Positions 1 through 9,501 of a stretch of DNA of 64,000 nt are shown here, piece by piece; position 1 is the first letter of the stretch; each line of letters starts with the position of its first letter. The notes under the pieces were generated by a model. It had not been told where the DNA came from. It made no database searches and saw only the letters and a program-made list of their open reading frames with translations. Source of the stretch: Linnemannia schmuckeri (Eukaryota; Mortierellomycota; Mortierellomycetes; Mortierellales; Mortierellaceae); assembly GCA_029449235.1 (NCBI GenBank), contig JANATG010000015.1, forward strand, positions 1 to 64,000, in the 5' to 3' direction. The translations under genes were made by a program, and so were the position numbers.

Positions 1-240
1 AATGAATCCAAACTTACTGCGAGGAGACCCAAGGCTGACATGCGACTGTGAAAAAGGAAAGAGTGAATGTGTATTTTTAATTTCCTCCAAACTTGCTATT
101 CGTACCCATTGTTCTTTCTTTTTTTTTTTGACCGTTCTTATAGTGTGATAAAAATTGGCACCTATTAGGTTGTCGTTCCAGTATGTGACTAGAAGAGACT
201 AAGGAGAGAATAAGACAGGTCAGCCGCTAGCTCAATCATT
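1..240. other. No gene recognised
   Basis: AT-rich sequence at the window edge. No coding region, tRNA or repeat end could be recognised. It lies on the 3' (tail) side of a cluster of minus-strand LINE copies and could be the old target DNA. Confidence 0.4.
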
Positions 241-397
241 CACAATTTTTATTTCTCTGCCAAACAGCCCAAGGGAGGCATTTGATAGTAAAAGAGGACT
301 ACATACCAAACTCTTCCAATCCTTATCCAAGAACCATCCACCAGTCGCAGTTCGGTCCACAGCCTGGCTCTGCGCAACAATTGCCGCTGCTCCTCAC
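241..397 (-). mobile_element. LINE 3'-UTR fragment (copy 0)
   Basis: About 155 bp that closely match the 3'-UTR of the full-length element at 1888-2040, including the shared stretches around 'caatTTTATTTCTC' and 'ctctgcgcaacaattgccg'. It carries no coding sequence. It ends exactly where the poly(T) of the next copy begins at 398, so the next copy appears to have landed inside this one. It is a severely 5'-truncated LINE relic. Confidence 0.75.
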
Positions 398-1869
398 TTT
401 TTTTTTTTTTTTTTTTTTTTTTGTACACAATTTTATTTCTCTGACAAACAGTACAAAGGAGGCATTTGGAAGTAAAGGGGACTACAGACCAAATTCTTCA
501 GTACACCATCCGCCAGTCACAGTCCGACCCGGAGCCTGGCTCTGCGCAACAATTGTCGCTGCTCTTCACAGCAAAAACGGAAGACAAAATAAAACTAGAT
601 ACGAATGAAGGGGATTCTTCCCATCCTCTCCATCAATGACAATTTCCTCCTTCCCAACAGACTATCCAACAGCCGCTCATCAGCTGTGCGTGGTTCCTTG
701 GTCGCTCCAGGGCAGGTTCGATCCTCATGTGTGGCTAGCGAAGCGCCACACGGGCAGAACCCATCACGTGTGATGTAACCGTATCCTCGACTCCAGTCAC
801 CTCGGGCGCCGGTGTATTTGGATGTTTTGTCCTTGGCAGTGATACCTTGCATCTGCTCCCACGCGATCGTCATGGAGCATCGTGGTTTCCAGATCAGTTC
901 TGAGGCCTGCGTCTCCAGGTAGCCAATAAACTTGTGAAGGACCGTCTTGGCAATGAACCGTGGGGTTCTGAAGGCCGAGGACCACTCAGTCAACATGCTC
1001 TTGGGGGTGATTCCGCGAAGAAGGTCCGAAACGTGCCACTTGGGGTTTTCATCACGATCGGGAGCAGGACTACCGCTGTGCACGGCTCGAGCTCCACCGA
1101 TAGAAGAGAATCCCCGAATATGATCCGCATCCGAGGGGGACTGCCAGTATATGGGTACTGGCCATGGTGCTTGACGACCATTGTCAGTTGCTCGCTTGTG
1201 TTCACGCTTCCTGGCGGCATTGTAGCTATTTGTTGCCTGAACGCCCCATTCATCAATCTTGCCCATGGCCTCCTTCCATATCGCAGTGGTTGTCTCAACA
1301 GTAGAGGGGCATCTCCAGACGTGCTCATTGTCCTCCTCCTCCTGCTCACATTGTCGACACAGGCAGGTTGAGTACAAATCAGGCTTCCGGGCCTGCATGG
1401 AGTTCAATGTTGGCAACATTCCATGCAGCTTCTTGATATGATGTGTTCGTTGATGGGAGTCCTTGCTGTTGCTGTAGAAGGTGAAGACGGCGCGTCTGTC
1501 ATGGACATGGGCCAAGGTCGAACTCCATTCCACATCGTCAATGTCCGAGATCGCCCTCTTGACCCGTCTTTGTGATATCCAGACTTGATGATGGCGGATT
1601 GTCGATTGTTGTTTGAGAAGCCGTCTTAGATCGGTTTCGACAAGCCCGCCATTGCAATGTGCAAAGCTCGTGATGTCCGTCTGCTGAGTAAGATCCACTA
1701 CCGAAGGCACCGTAACACTCTGCTGCCGCCTTTGCCGCCTGATCCGCTAGCTCATTTCCTTGAATGTTGTTGTGTCCCTTGATCCATACCACTACGACTT
1801 CGCCTGGCCGAGATTCCACAACCTGCCATAATACTGCCCAGATACGCTTGCATAGAGTTCAAAGTGGGC
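398..1869 (-). pseudogene. 5'-truncated LINE copy A (RNase H and C-terminal part of ORF2)
   Basis: The poly(T) at 398-422 is the copied poly(A) tail and 423-594 is the 3'-UTR. From 595 upward the minus strand encodes the C-terminal domain of the LINE ORF2, with the same Cys/His clusters as the intact copy. The RNase H end (GHNNIQGNELADQAA) lies in another frame around 1740-1819, so there is a small deletion or frameshift near 1712-1720. Homology stops near 1845. The last 24 nt (1846-1869) are an out-of-place copy of a downstream LINE segment, matching 2856-2879. The copy is dead and clearly diverged from the intact element. Confidence 0.85.
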
Positions 1870-2058
1870 TTTTTTTTTTTTTTTTTTCGTACGCAATTTT
1901 ATTTCTCCAGTGAAAAGCCCAAGAAAGGCATTCGATAGTGAAAGGAGCTACATACCAAACTCTTCCAAGAGCCATCCACCAGTCGCAGTCCGGTCCACAA
2001 CCTGGCTCTGCGCAACAATTGCCGCTGCTCCTCACAGCTTCAATAGAAGAAAATAAAA

Positions 2059-5000
2059 CTAAACACGAAGAAAAGGAATTCTTCCCATCCTCTCCATTAA
2101 TGACAATCTCCTCCTTCCCAACAAACTATCCAGCAACCGCTCATCGGCCGCGCGTGGATCCATGGACGCTCCAGGGCAGCGCCCATTCTCATGTGTGGCT
2201 AGCGAAGCGCCACACGGGCAAAAACCATCTTGTGTGATGTAGCCGTATCCCTGACTCCAGTCACCTCGGGGACCTGTGTACTTGGAGGTCTTGTTCTTGA
2301 CGGAGATGCCTTGTGTCTGCTCCCACGCGATCGTCGCGGAGCACCGAGGCTTCCATATCAACTCCGAAGCCTGCGCCTCCAGGTAGCCAACAAACCTATG
2401 CAAAACTGTCTTGGCGATGAACTGTGGGGTTCGGAAAACCGCGGACCATTCAGTTAACATACTCTTGGGGGTGATACCGCGAAGGAGGTCCGAGACACTC
2501 CACTTGGGGTTCTCATCACGATCGGGAGCAGGACTACCGCTGTGCACGGCTTGAGCTCCACCGATAGAAGAGAATCTTTGAACATGTTCCGCATCCGAGG
2601 GCGACTGCCAGTGTATGGGGACCGGCCTTGGCATCTGGCGTCCATGGGCAATCGCACGATCATATTCACGCTTCCTGGCGGCGTTGTAGCTGTTTGTTGC
2701 CTGTACACCCCACCCATCAATCCTATCCATGGCCTCCTTCCAGATCGTAGTGGTGGTTTCTGCAGCAAGGGGACAATTCCAGACATGTTTGTTGTCCTCC
2801 TCTTCAAGCTCGCATCGTCGGCACAGGCAGGTCGAATAAAGGTCCGGTTTGCGCGCTTGCATAGAGTTCAAAGTGGGCAACATGCCATGCAGCTTCTTGA
2901 TGTGATGTGTACGTTGGTGAGAGTCCTTGCTGTTGCTGTAGAATGTAAAGACGGCTCGCCTATCATGAACATGGGCCAGGGTCGATCGCCACTCCACGTC
3001 CTCGATGTCTGGGATCGCCCTCTTGACTCGCCTCTGTGCTGTCCAGGCCTGATGGTGCCGAATTGTCGTTTGTTGTTTGAGCAGCTGCCGAAGATCAATC
3101 TCCACAAGCCCACCGTAACAATATGCAAAGTTCCTAATGTCCGTCTGTTGCGCCAGATCCACCGCTACGGGTACTGTGTCGCTCTGTGCAGCCTCCTTTG
3201 CCGCCTGGTCTGCAAGCTCATTCCCATGTACATTGCTATGTCCCTTTATCCACTCCACCTCAACCCCGCCTGGCCGAGTTTCCACAATCTGCCAGAGTAC
3301 CGCCCAAATACCAGCGTATGTGCTCCTGAACCGCTTCCTGGGCAGAACATTCCGACGATTCTTTACTAGTCGGCGGTACTGGTCTACCACTGACTGGTTA
3401 TCAAGGCGAACTATAATGTCCTGCTCTGGAGGTGCTGCCAGAATTGCAGCTAGAAGACCCAGAAGTTCGGCCTTGGCCGAGGAGGCATGTCCGTCCGTTC
3501 GTCCTTGAATCGTGAGGGGATTGTCCTGAGAGAGGTCGACAGCTCCAAAAGCCTGAGAGACATTCTTCATTCCAGAGTTCAAAAGGGATCCGTCCGAATA
3601 CAGAATGCGTGGCGTGGTGTTGTTAACCGGTGTGTCCTGTATGGCACGCATGGAAGCCGCTTCTGTTAGTGACATGCAAAGAGGTCCAATGTGCAAAGTG
3701 GGTAATCCTGGTGCAGAAGGTGGTTGGACTCGATAACACTCCTGTAACGGAAAACTAGCAGTGGTGTCGAAGGTTGGTTTGTTGCGAGGCTTTGTTCCCT
3801 TAAATTGAGGCAGTGTTTCCTTCAGACGAGAGACGACAGAGCGATGTTGCCGGCGAAGTACTTCAGAATCCTGTTTCTGTTGCAGTTTCTTGGCTTGAAG
3901 GGATTCCTGGAGATTAGAGCTTACTGCTGCCTTGACCAGCCTGGTTTCCAGGTCCGCTCGAAGATCGCTTAGGCGGCGGGTGCGGTACTCACTGATGGCC
4001 TCGGTGGCTCGGCGGCGGATCTCCACGGCAATGGTCTTGCGACGGCTGGAAAGAGACTGGCTGCGTGCTGTGGCATTGGCAGCCTCTTTATCGATTGTCA
4101 GCAGCATGATGGCTAGGTCTTGTGGTCTCTTGGCAAGCTGTTTCCGATATCGAGCTCTGAGCGCGGTATACTTTGTGGAGTCCATTGTTTGTTGTCTCTT
4201 GGTATCGCTGGCAATGCGACGGATCTCGGCATTGAACTCGGCTGCGGGGCGAAGGAGACGTTCTCTGCAAGCATTGTCCAAAGTGGTGACTGCCCGTTCA
4301 AAGATAGGGTCGGTTGCATCGGGTGGGAGAGGTAAGAGAGCGTGAAGAGATGGTGGAGTGGGAGATGATGTTGGTGTGGGGAGTGCTGGTGTGTTGGGTG
4401 GAGTGTCTGTGCTTTGATAGAGGGATGCAGATGGACCAAACTGAACAGAGCTCGAGACTGGATCAGGGGCGACGACAAGTGGCAAGGCCGAAGGCAGTGA
4501 CAATGATGGAAGTGTGAGTGAAGGCGAAGGAATAGGTGACTGAGGAGAAGAGGGTAAAGATAAAGTTGGTGGAGGAAGATTGAGAGAAGGAGGTGGTGGA
4601 GGAGGGAGGAGAGGGGGAAGAGTAGAATCAAAAAGAAAAGAAGAGATTGGTGTTGAAAAAAGATCAAAAGGAGAAAAAGTAGAAAAGGAAGTAAGTGGCA
4701 ACAAAGAAAGGGAGGTAAGAGAAAGGAATGTCGTAGGGGCGTCAGAGGGAGAAAAAGAAGGAGGAAGGGGTGGTGACAACGAAGGGACAAGAGAAGAAGA
4801 TGGAACAAAAGAAGAGACGGAAACTGGAAGAATAGAAGAAGAAGAAGAAGATGATGAAGAAAAGGAAGAAGACAAAGACGAAGAAGAAGAAGAAGAAGAA
4901 GAAGAAGAAGAAGAAGAAGAAGAAGAAGAAGAAGAAGAAAGAACAAGTGGTTGATCAATTATAGTAAAAGAAGAAACATCAAAAATAAAGGAAGGATCAG

Positions 5001-8000
5001 AAGTGAAAGGTACGCCCAAGCGGGGTACTGATTGCAACAAAGAAGATAACAAGGGATCAGTTTCAATAGTCAAAGTAGAAGTAACAAATGGCTCACAAGA
5101 CAAGGCAGGACCAATATCCGACTCAGCGGCAGCGGGAAAGGAAATAGAAGAAAGTGACAAAGAAGAAGACGTCGACGAAGAAGGAAACAAAAGCGAAGCA
5201 GAAGCATAAAAAGAATCATAAAAGGACAATGAAGAAAGAAAAGACGAAGAAGAAGAACCGGAGCATGTCCCTTGCAGGCAACACTCCTTACCCCACGCCC
5301 TCTTATCACTCACAAAACCTGCCTTGTCAATCTCACTCCCACGCTCATCTGAGCTGTTGATTGCGCGTGTGGTTTTTGTTTTGGTCTGGGCTGCAAATGA
5401 GAATTTTCCCTTGTCTTTTTTTGCCCTTTGCTTTTTTTCGCCCAAGAATGTGTCCAGGTATAAAAACCCCCTGTTTTCGCGCTGGACCTTTTTTCCTTTT
5501 GTTTTTTCTTTATACACACCCTCGAGTCCACTCACCTCCTCACCTCCATTCCTTTTGTCACCGCTTCCTTCACCAACATCGACACCTCCACTACCCTCAG
5601 CAACATCAGATGGAGCAATGGTTGCAAAGGGAGAGGGGCATACCTGCAGGGAATCAGCAGCCTCACCACGGTCAGGTGTGGGCGCTGCGGTGACTCTGTC
5701 GTCAGCGGGAACATGGGCCAGGGAGATGATAGCCGCTTCTCTCTGTTGCCCTCGACGACGTTCCAAGGCTCGGTTAATCAGCTTTTCATCCTCGGAGGAA
5801 TCATCGTCTTCGTATTGCAGCAGAGGACTTGAGGTCGCCACTAAAGAGTCCTCCTCGACAGGCGAAGGTACCGAAGCGGCTGCTGTCGTCGCTTTACCAT
5901 CATCTATTTCGATAACGACCGCAGCAGTAGTAGCAGCTGTTGGGGGTAGCGAGACGACTTTCACCAGCTCTTTGAACCAGCGGTGGACAGGGCCTTTCAG
6001 CTTGTGCCGTGCACGGAGGTCTTGCCAGGATGCCAGGGATTGGCCATCGTCAGTCAACACATCGTCCAAAGTGACGACTCCGTCCAGAAGGAGTTGATGG
6101 GCGATTTTAGGATACACATCCGGGGGGAGTACGAAACCGATGAATCGAGTAATGTTGACAGGGATCCCGGGCGGCTGAAAGGTGATGCCCCTTTCAACCA
6201 TGAGACGACAGACATGCCCAAGGAGGTTATATCGACTGAACTGGGCACCGATGGCTGGGATAAGAAAGGGGGAGACCGTAAGACGACACTCAGCCTGATG
6301 GGCCATTGCTCGATTCGCCAACACCATTCCCAGCAGATCGTGGTCATTGAGGCGAAGGTGCGCGGTAGACACTTGCTCCTCCGTTAGGGCGTCACCGAGG
6401 TCTCGCAGGCCGTACAGCCGACGGTGAAACAAGATACTGGTTGGCGAACCATGGGGCAGACCCACCTTCTGACGGACAACGCTCGAATACTGGCCAACGA
6501 TGGTCTTTATCTCGCGGGGGCTAAGGATTGTCACCGCCAACCGGTATAGAATCCGTGGCAGCAGGACGTTGTTGAAGATGTAGATGCACTGCTTGTCGGT
6601 AACAGCCTTGCGCGAAAGAATCTGACACATCTTTGACACTTCCTCCTTGAGTAGCTGCCGTGTGTGAGCGCCTTTGCCATCGGCGGAGAACCACACTCCC
6701 AGGACCCTGGCAGCAGTGGCAGGAGGTAGAGCGGTCACCGTGTCCGCACCGAGCCTAATTGAGGGATCAGCACAGGTAGAGTTGACCACGATCAGTTCTG
6801 ATTTTTTTGGGTTGATCTCAATACCATGCAATGCAAAGAAACTCATCGCCCTGTTTGTGATCTCTTGTAAATTAGCCTTGGATGGAGCAATCCATTGCGT
6901 GTCGTCCATGAACGCGAGGCAGGCGATCTTGAGTGGCGTGTCAGGGTGCATGAACTCGAAGGTGGGGATCTTGTGAAAGGCCCGTAGGTCGGCCCTGTTG
7001 ACCATTGGGTAGCCGAGATTGGACTGCCACACCTGGGCAAGCAGGACCTCGTAGACGATGCGCCAGAGAAGGGGACTCTCGACTCCTCCCTGATCTAGGC
7101 CACAGCGGGGGTTGTATGCTTCTGTAAGGCCATATGCGGTAATGATCCGGTTGGTCTTAGTCGCGGCGACATAGAGACACAATTCGATGAACTTGTTCGG
7201 GATCTTGAGATGTCGCAGGCCCAATTCCAACATCCCACCTCGTTGACACGACACAGAGTCGAAACACCGCCTCATATCCTGCAGCAAGACCCAGACCTCC
7301 TTCTTATACTCTCGGGCGTCCTCGAGGACCGAGTTCAGGATGTGTATCGGGTCTTTGGTCATTGTTCCTTTAAGCACCGAGAAGTTGGGTCCGCGGAATA
7401 TGGAGTGACGAGATAGCACCATGGTGAGTCGATTTACCATGATGGAAAAGAAAATCTTCCTACCATGTTCCAATAGAGTGATAGGGCGCACCTCACTAAT
7501 CTTTCCCGACCACACCGGTCCTTTTGGTATGCAATAGATCACACCTTTCAACCAGTCCTCCGGCATTACCCCTTGCACAAAGCACGCCTGCACCAGGACT
7601 ACAAACAATGCTTGTGCCAGAGGTCCCAGTCGTTTCAAGAGGTCTCCAGACACCTTCGAATGGCCGGGTGCCTTACCCAATGGTGCCGCCGCTATCGCTG
7701 CACAAACTTCCTCATAATCCGGCACCACCATCACCGAGTCGTACCACTCTGAGCAAACATCCTCCCTCGGTTGGTAAGCAGCCCTCCATTCATCACTCAA
7801 AGGTTGCGTTGGTCGTTCCTTATGGAATGTATCGCAAAAATATTGACGTACTCGTGCTTTGATCTCGTCGGGGTCGTCAATAACATAGGTGACAGGAGGT
7901 CCGTTCCGTGCGGCACCAGGATTGACAGGATCAGCTTCAACAACAAGGTGGTCAAGATTTACGCGTCCCTCTGAGATGTCAAGGATGCCGCGGATCGTCT

Positions 8001-9501
8001 GCCTTGTATGCGTCTGGAATCGAAGGTCGCGATTCTCAATGTGGGTATTGATAATATCCTGTTTGTTGGCAGCATAGTATTCCTGATGGTCCAGTCTCCC
8101 CTGTCGCCAAGGCCTTTGCACCTCCCTGATCCATCCATCCCATGCCATGGTCGATGCCTCCATGTCCGGAACGCTGCTCAGCCCCAGTTGTGGTCCGTTT
8201 GCTCGATGCCAGTCGACAAACCGTCTGTGTACGCTCTCCTTGGTCACCCCTTCGGGCAGCTGCTGTAGAATGAACACTGTGCGGGCGGACGAGATTATAC
8301 CGCCAAGTTCCTGGATCTTGATAAGAAGAAGCCCTTCGCCTTCAGGAGGGGGGGGACGGCCACCAGTGCGCGCGCTAGGGAGGTGTGCGAACGCAGATGA
8401 TATGATGGTTTCACGGAGCAGCTCCCAAGCCGCATTCAAAGGAAACCCCCGCAAGTCATCCTCTGAAAACGGTTTCATTGTCGGTCCGGGGCGGAAAGCG
8501 GCAGGGAATTGAGGGACGTCTTCCAGGCGGCCGTAGACGTCAAGACAACGATCGACCTGCTCCGTAAAGGACTCCCAAGCCTCATTGTCTGCATCTTCCA
8601 GTAGGAGCTTCTTGTCTTTTGGCCGCTGTGCGGCCAGATTTGCTTGATTTGCAGGCCGGATAAGCGAGTGGAGATCGAACGTTGCCAGGAACATGGAGTG
8701 GTCGCTGCTTTCGAACTCGTCGGGCTCATGGATGTTGGTGTGGAGCAGGTACGACGCCAGACCTGAGGATGCCCAAATCAAATCTATACGGCTTGTGTCT
8801 ATTTGATCTGAACGATGAAATGTAAACAGAGGAGTAGTAGGGTGCAAGGAACGGAAAGTATCAACAAAACAACGTCCCAACAACCATGGATACAAGCTTA
8901 GCTCTGGGGTTGAGGTCGTTCTGGTAGCGGAGTTGCGATCAATAGCAGGATTGACAACGCCATTGAAGTCGCCCATCAGCAGAACATGAGCGCCATTTGC
9001 TCTATGTTTGTCGATATGAGTGGTAACCCAGTAGTGGAGTTGTTGAAAATCTGAGGCGTATGTGTTGGAGCCTTTGGGAGGAAAATAGCAGTTGATGACT
9101 GCCAGCTGGAAGCCGTGTTTGAAACCGAACAGGGCTCCAATGCCACGTCCATTCTGATCGGAGAATGTTGTTGTCAGGTATGTTGCCCATGTTTTGTGGA
9201 TGAGGATGCCTACGCCCTTTCCATTGAAGTGTGTTGTAGTATGGTTCCAGAGACCGGTATAAAGGTTGCTGCATCGACGGTGAAGAAGGTGTTTGTTTTT
9301 ATCGGCTTGAATTTTTGTTTCCTGCACGCCAAGAATACTAATATTGAGTTGATTGGCGCGTTGCGTTAAATAATTGAAATAGTTGTCCCTGTTGCCGCCG
9401 CGGACGTTGAACGTTGCCACTGTAAAAGTGTGGAAAGGGTCGTGAAAAGTGCTGGGGTCGAAACGTCCAGGAATGTATGTTGGTGTTGGTGTGTTTGACA
9501 T
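2059..9501 (-). CDS. LINE ORF2: endonuclease / reverse transcriptase / RNase H polyprotein
   Basis: 2480 codons, uninterrupted. An EEP (APE-type) endonuclease occupies about residues 27-275, with GDFNG near 176 and SSDHSMF near 271. The reverse transcriptase covers about 590-1000, with DMRRCFDS near 749 and FMDD near 866; both catalytic aspartates are present. RNase H covers about 1963-2105 (YSDGS near 1967, WIKGHSN near 2088). Two Cys/His clusters follow, CLCRRC...H...C near 2224 and CPCGASLATH...C near 2429, probably nucleic-acid binding. Between RT and RNase H lies an odd Ser/Pro-rich linker (about 1400-1720) that includes a poly-Ser run. The ATG overlaps the ORF1 stop codon as TAATG, pointing to translation by termination-reinitiation. 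It would copy the element's RNA at a nicked target site. Confidence 0.93.
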   Translation of the reverse strand: MSNTPTPTYIPGRFDPSTFHDPFHTFTVATFNVRGGNRDNYFNYLTQRANQLNISILGVQETKIQADKNKHLLHRRCSNLYTGLWNHTTTHFNGKGVGILIHKTWATYLTTTFSDQNGRGIGALFGFKHGFQLAVINCYFPPKGSNTYASDFQQLHYWVTTHIDKHRANGAHVLLMGDFNGVVNPAIDRNSATRTTSTPELSLYPWLLGRCFVDTFRSLHPTTPLFTFHRSDQIDTSRIDLIWASSGLASYLLHTNIHEPDEFESSDHSMFLATFDLHSLIRPANQANLAAQRPKDKKLLLEDADNEAWESFTEQVDRCLDVYGRLEDVPQFPAAFRPGPTMKPFSEDDLRGFPLNAAWELLRETIISSAFAHLPSARTGGRPPPPEGEGLLLIKIQELGGIISSARTVFILQQLPEGVTKESVHRRFVDWHRANGPQLGLSSVPDMEASTMAWDGWIREVQRPWRQGRLDHQEYYAANKQDIINTHIENRDLRFQTHTRQTIRGILDISEGRVNLDHLVVEADPVNPGAARNGPPVTYVIDDPDEIKARVRQYFCDTFHKERPTQPLSDEWRAAYQPREDVCSEWYDSVMVVPDYEEVCAAIAAAPLGKAPGHSKVSGDLLKRLGPLAQALFVVLVQACFVQGVMPEDWLKGVIYCIPKGPVWSGKISEVRPITLLEHGRKIFFSIMVNRLTMVLSRHSIFRGPNFSVLKGTMTKDPIHILNSVLEDAREYKKEVWVLLQDMRRCFDSVSCQRGGMLELGLRHLKIPNKFIELCLYVAATKTNRIITAYGLTEAYNPRCGLDQGGVESPLLWRIVYEVLLAQVWQSNLGYPMVNRADLRAFHKIPTFEFMHPDTPLKIACLAFMDDTQWIAPSKANLQEITNRAMSFFALHGIEINPKKSELIVVNSTCADPSIRLGADTVTALPPATAARVLGVWFSADGKGAHTRQLLKEEVSKMCQILSRKAVTDKQCIYIFNNVLLPRILYRLAVTILSPREIKTIVGQYSSVVRQKVGLPHGSPTSILFHRRLYGLRDLGDALTEEQVSTAHLRLNDHDLLGMVLANRAMAHQAECRLTVSPFLIPAIGAQFSRYNLLGHVCRLMVERGITFQPPGIPVNITRFIGFVLPPDVYPKIAHQLLLDGVVTLDDVLTDDGQSLASWQDLRARHKLKGPVHRWFKELVKVVSLPPTAATTAAVVIEIDDGKATTAAASVPSPVEEDSLVATSSPLLQYEDDDSSEDEKLINRALERRRGQQREAAIISLAHVPADDRVTAAPTPDRGEAADSLQVCPSPFATIAPSDVAEGSGGVDVGEGSGDKRNGGEEVSGLEGVYKEKTKGKKVQRENRGFLYLDTFLGEKKQRAKKDKGKFSFAAQTKTKTTRAINSSDERGSEIDKAGFVSDKRAWGKECCLQGTCSGSSSSSFLSSLSFYDSFYASASLLFPSSSTSSSLSLSSISFPAAAESDIGPALSCEPFVTSTLTIETDPLLSSLLQSVPRLGVPFTSDPSFIFDVSSFTIIDQPLVLSSSSSSSSSSSSSSSSSSSSSLSSSFSSSSSSSSSILPVSVSSFVPSSSLVPSLSPPLPPSFSPSDAPTTFLSLTSLSLLPLTSFSTFSPFDLFSTPISSFLFDSTLPPLLPPPPPPSLNLPPPTLSLPSSPQSPIPSPSLTLPSLSLPSALPLVVAPDPVSSSVQFGPSASLYQSTDTPPNTPALPTPTSSPTPPSLHALLPLPPDATDPIFERAVTTLDNACRERLLRPAAEFNAEIRRIASDTKRQQTMDSTKYTALRARYRKQLAKRPQDLAIMLLTIDKEAANATARSQSLSSRRKTIAVEIRRRATEAISEYRTRRLSDLRADLETRLVKAAVSSNLQESLQAKKLQQKQDSEVLRRQHRSVVSRLKETLPQFKGTKPRNKPTFDTTASFPLQECYRVQPPSAPGLPTLHIGPLCMSLTEAASMRAIQDTPVNNTTPRILYSDGSLLNSGMKNVSQAFGAVDLSQDNPLTIQGRTDGHASSAKAELLGLLAAILAAPPEQDIIVRLDNQSVVDQYRRLVKNRRNVLPRKRFRSTYAGIWAVLWQIVETRPGGVEVEWIKGHSNVHGNELADQAAKEAAQSDTVPVAVDLAQQTDIRNFAYCYGGLVEIDLRQLLKQQTTIRHHQAWTAQRRVKRAIPDIEDVEWRSTLAHVHDRRAVFTFYSNSKDSHQRTHHIKKLHGMLPTLNSMQARKPDLYSTCLCRRCELEEEDNKHVWNCPLAAETTTTIWKEAMDRIDGWGVQATNSYNAARKREYDRAIAHGRQMPRPVPIHWQSPSDAEHVQRFSSIGGAQAVHSGSPAPDRDENPKWSVSDLLRGITPKSMLTEWSAVFRTPQFIAKTVLHRFVGYLEAQASELIWKPRCSATIAWEQTQGISVKNKTSKYTGPRGDWSQGYGYITQDGFCPCGASLATHENGRCPGASMDPRAADERLLDSLLGRRRLSLMERMGRIPFLRV
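4880..4939. repeat. (GAA)20 microsatellite inside LINE ORF2
   Basis: A perfect 60-nt trinucleotide run on the plus strand. Read on the minus strand in ORF2 it encodes about 20 consecutive serines (residues about 1521-1541). Because it is a triplet, length changes keep the frame open. Confidence 0.97.

Noticed and set aside
282..608. 108-codon plus-strand frame
   Set aside because: It reads antisense through LINE 3'-UTRs and a poly(T) tract (poly-Phe), so it is not a gene.
4113..4958. 281-codon Leu-rich minus-strand frame inside ORF2
   Set aside because: An out-of-frame shadow of the CTT/TCT simple sequence in the LINE linker.
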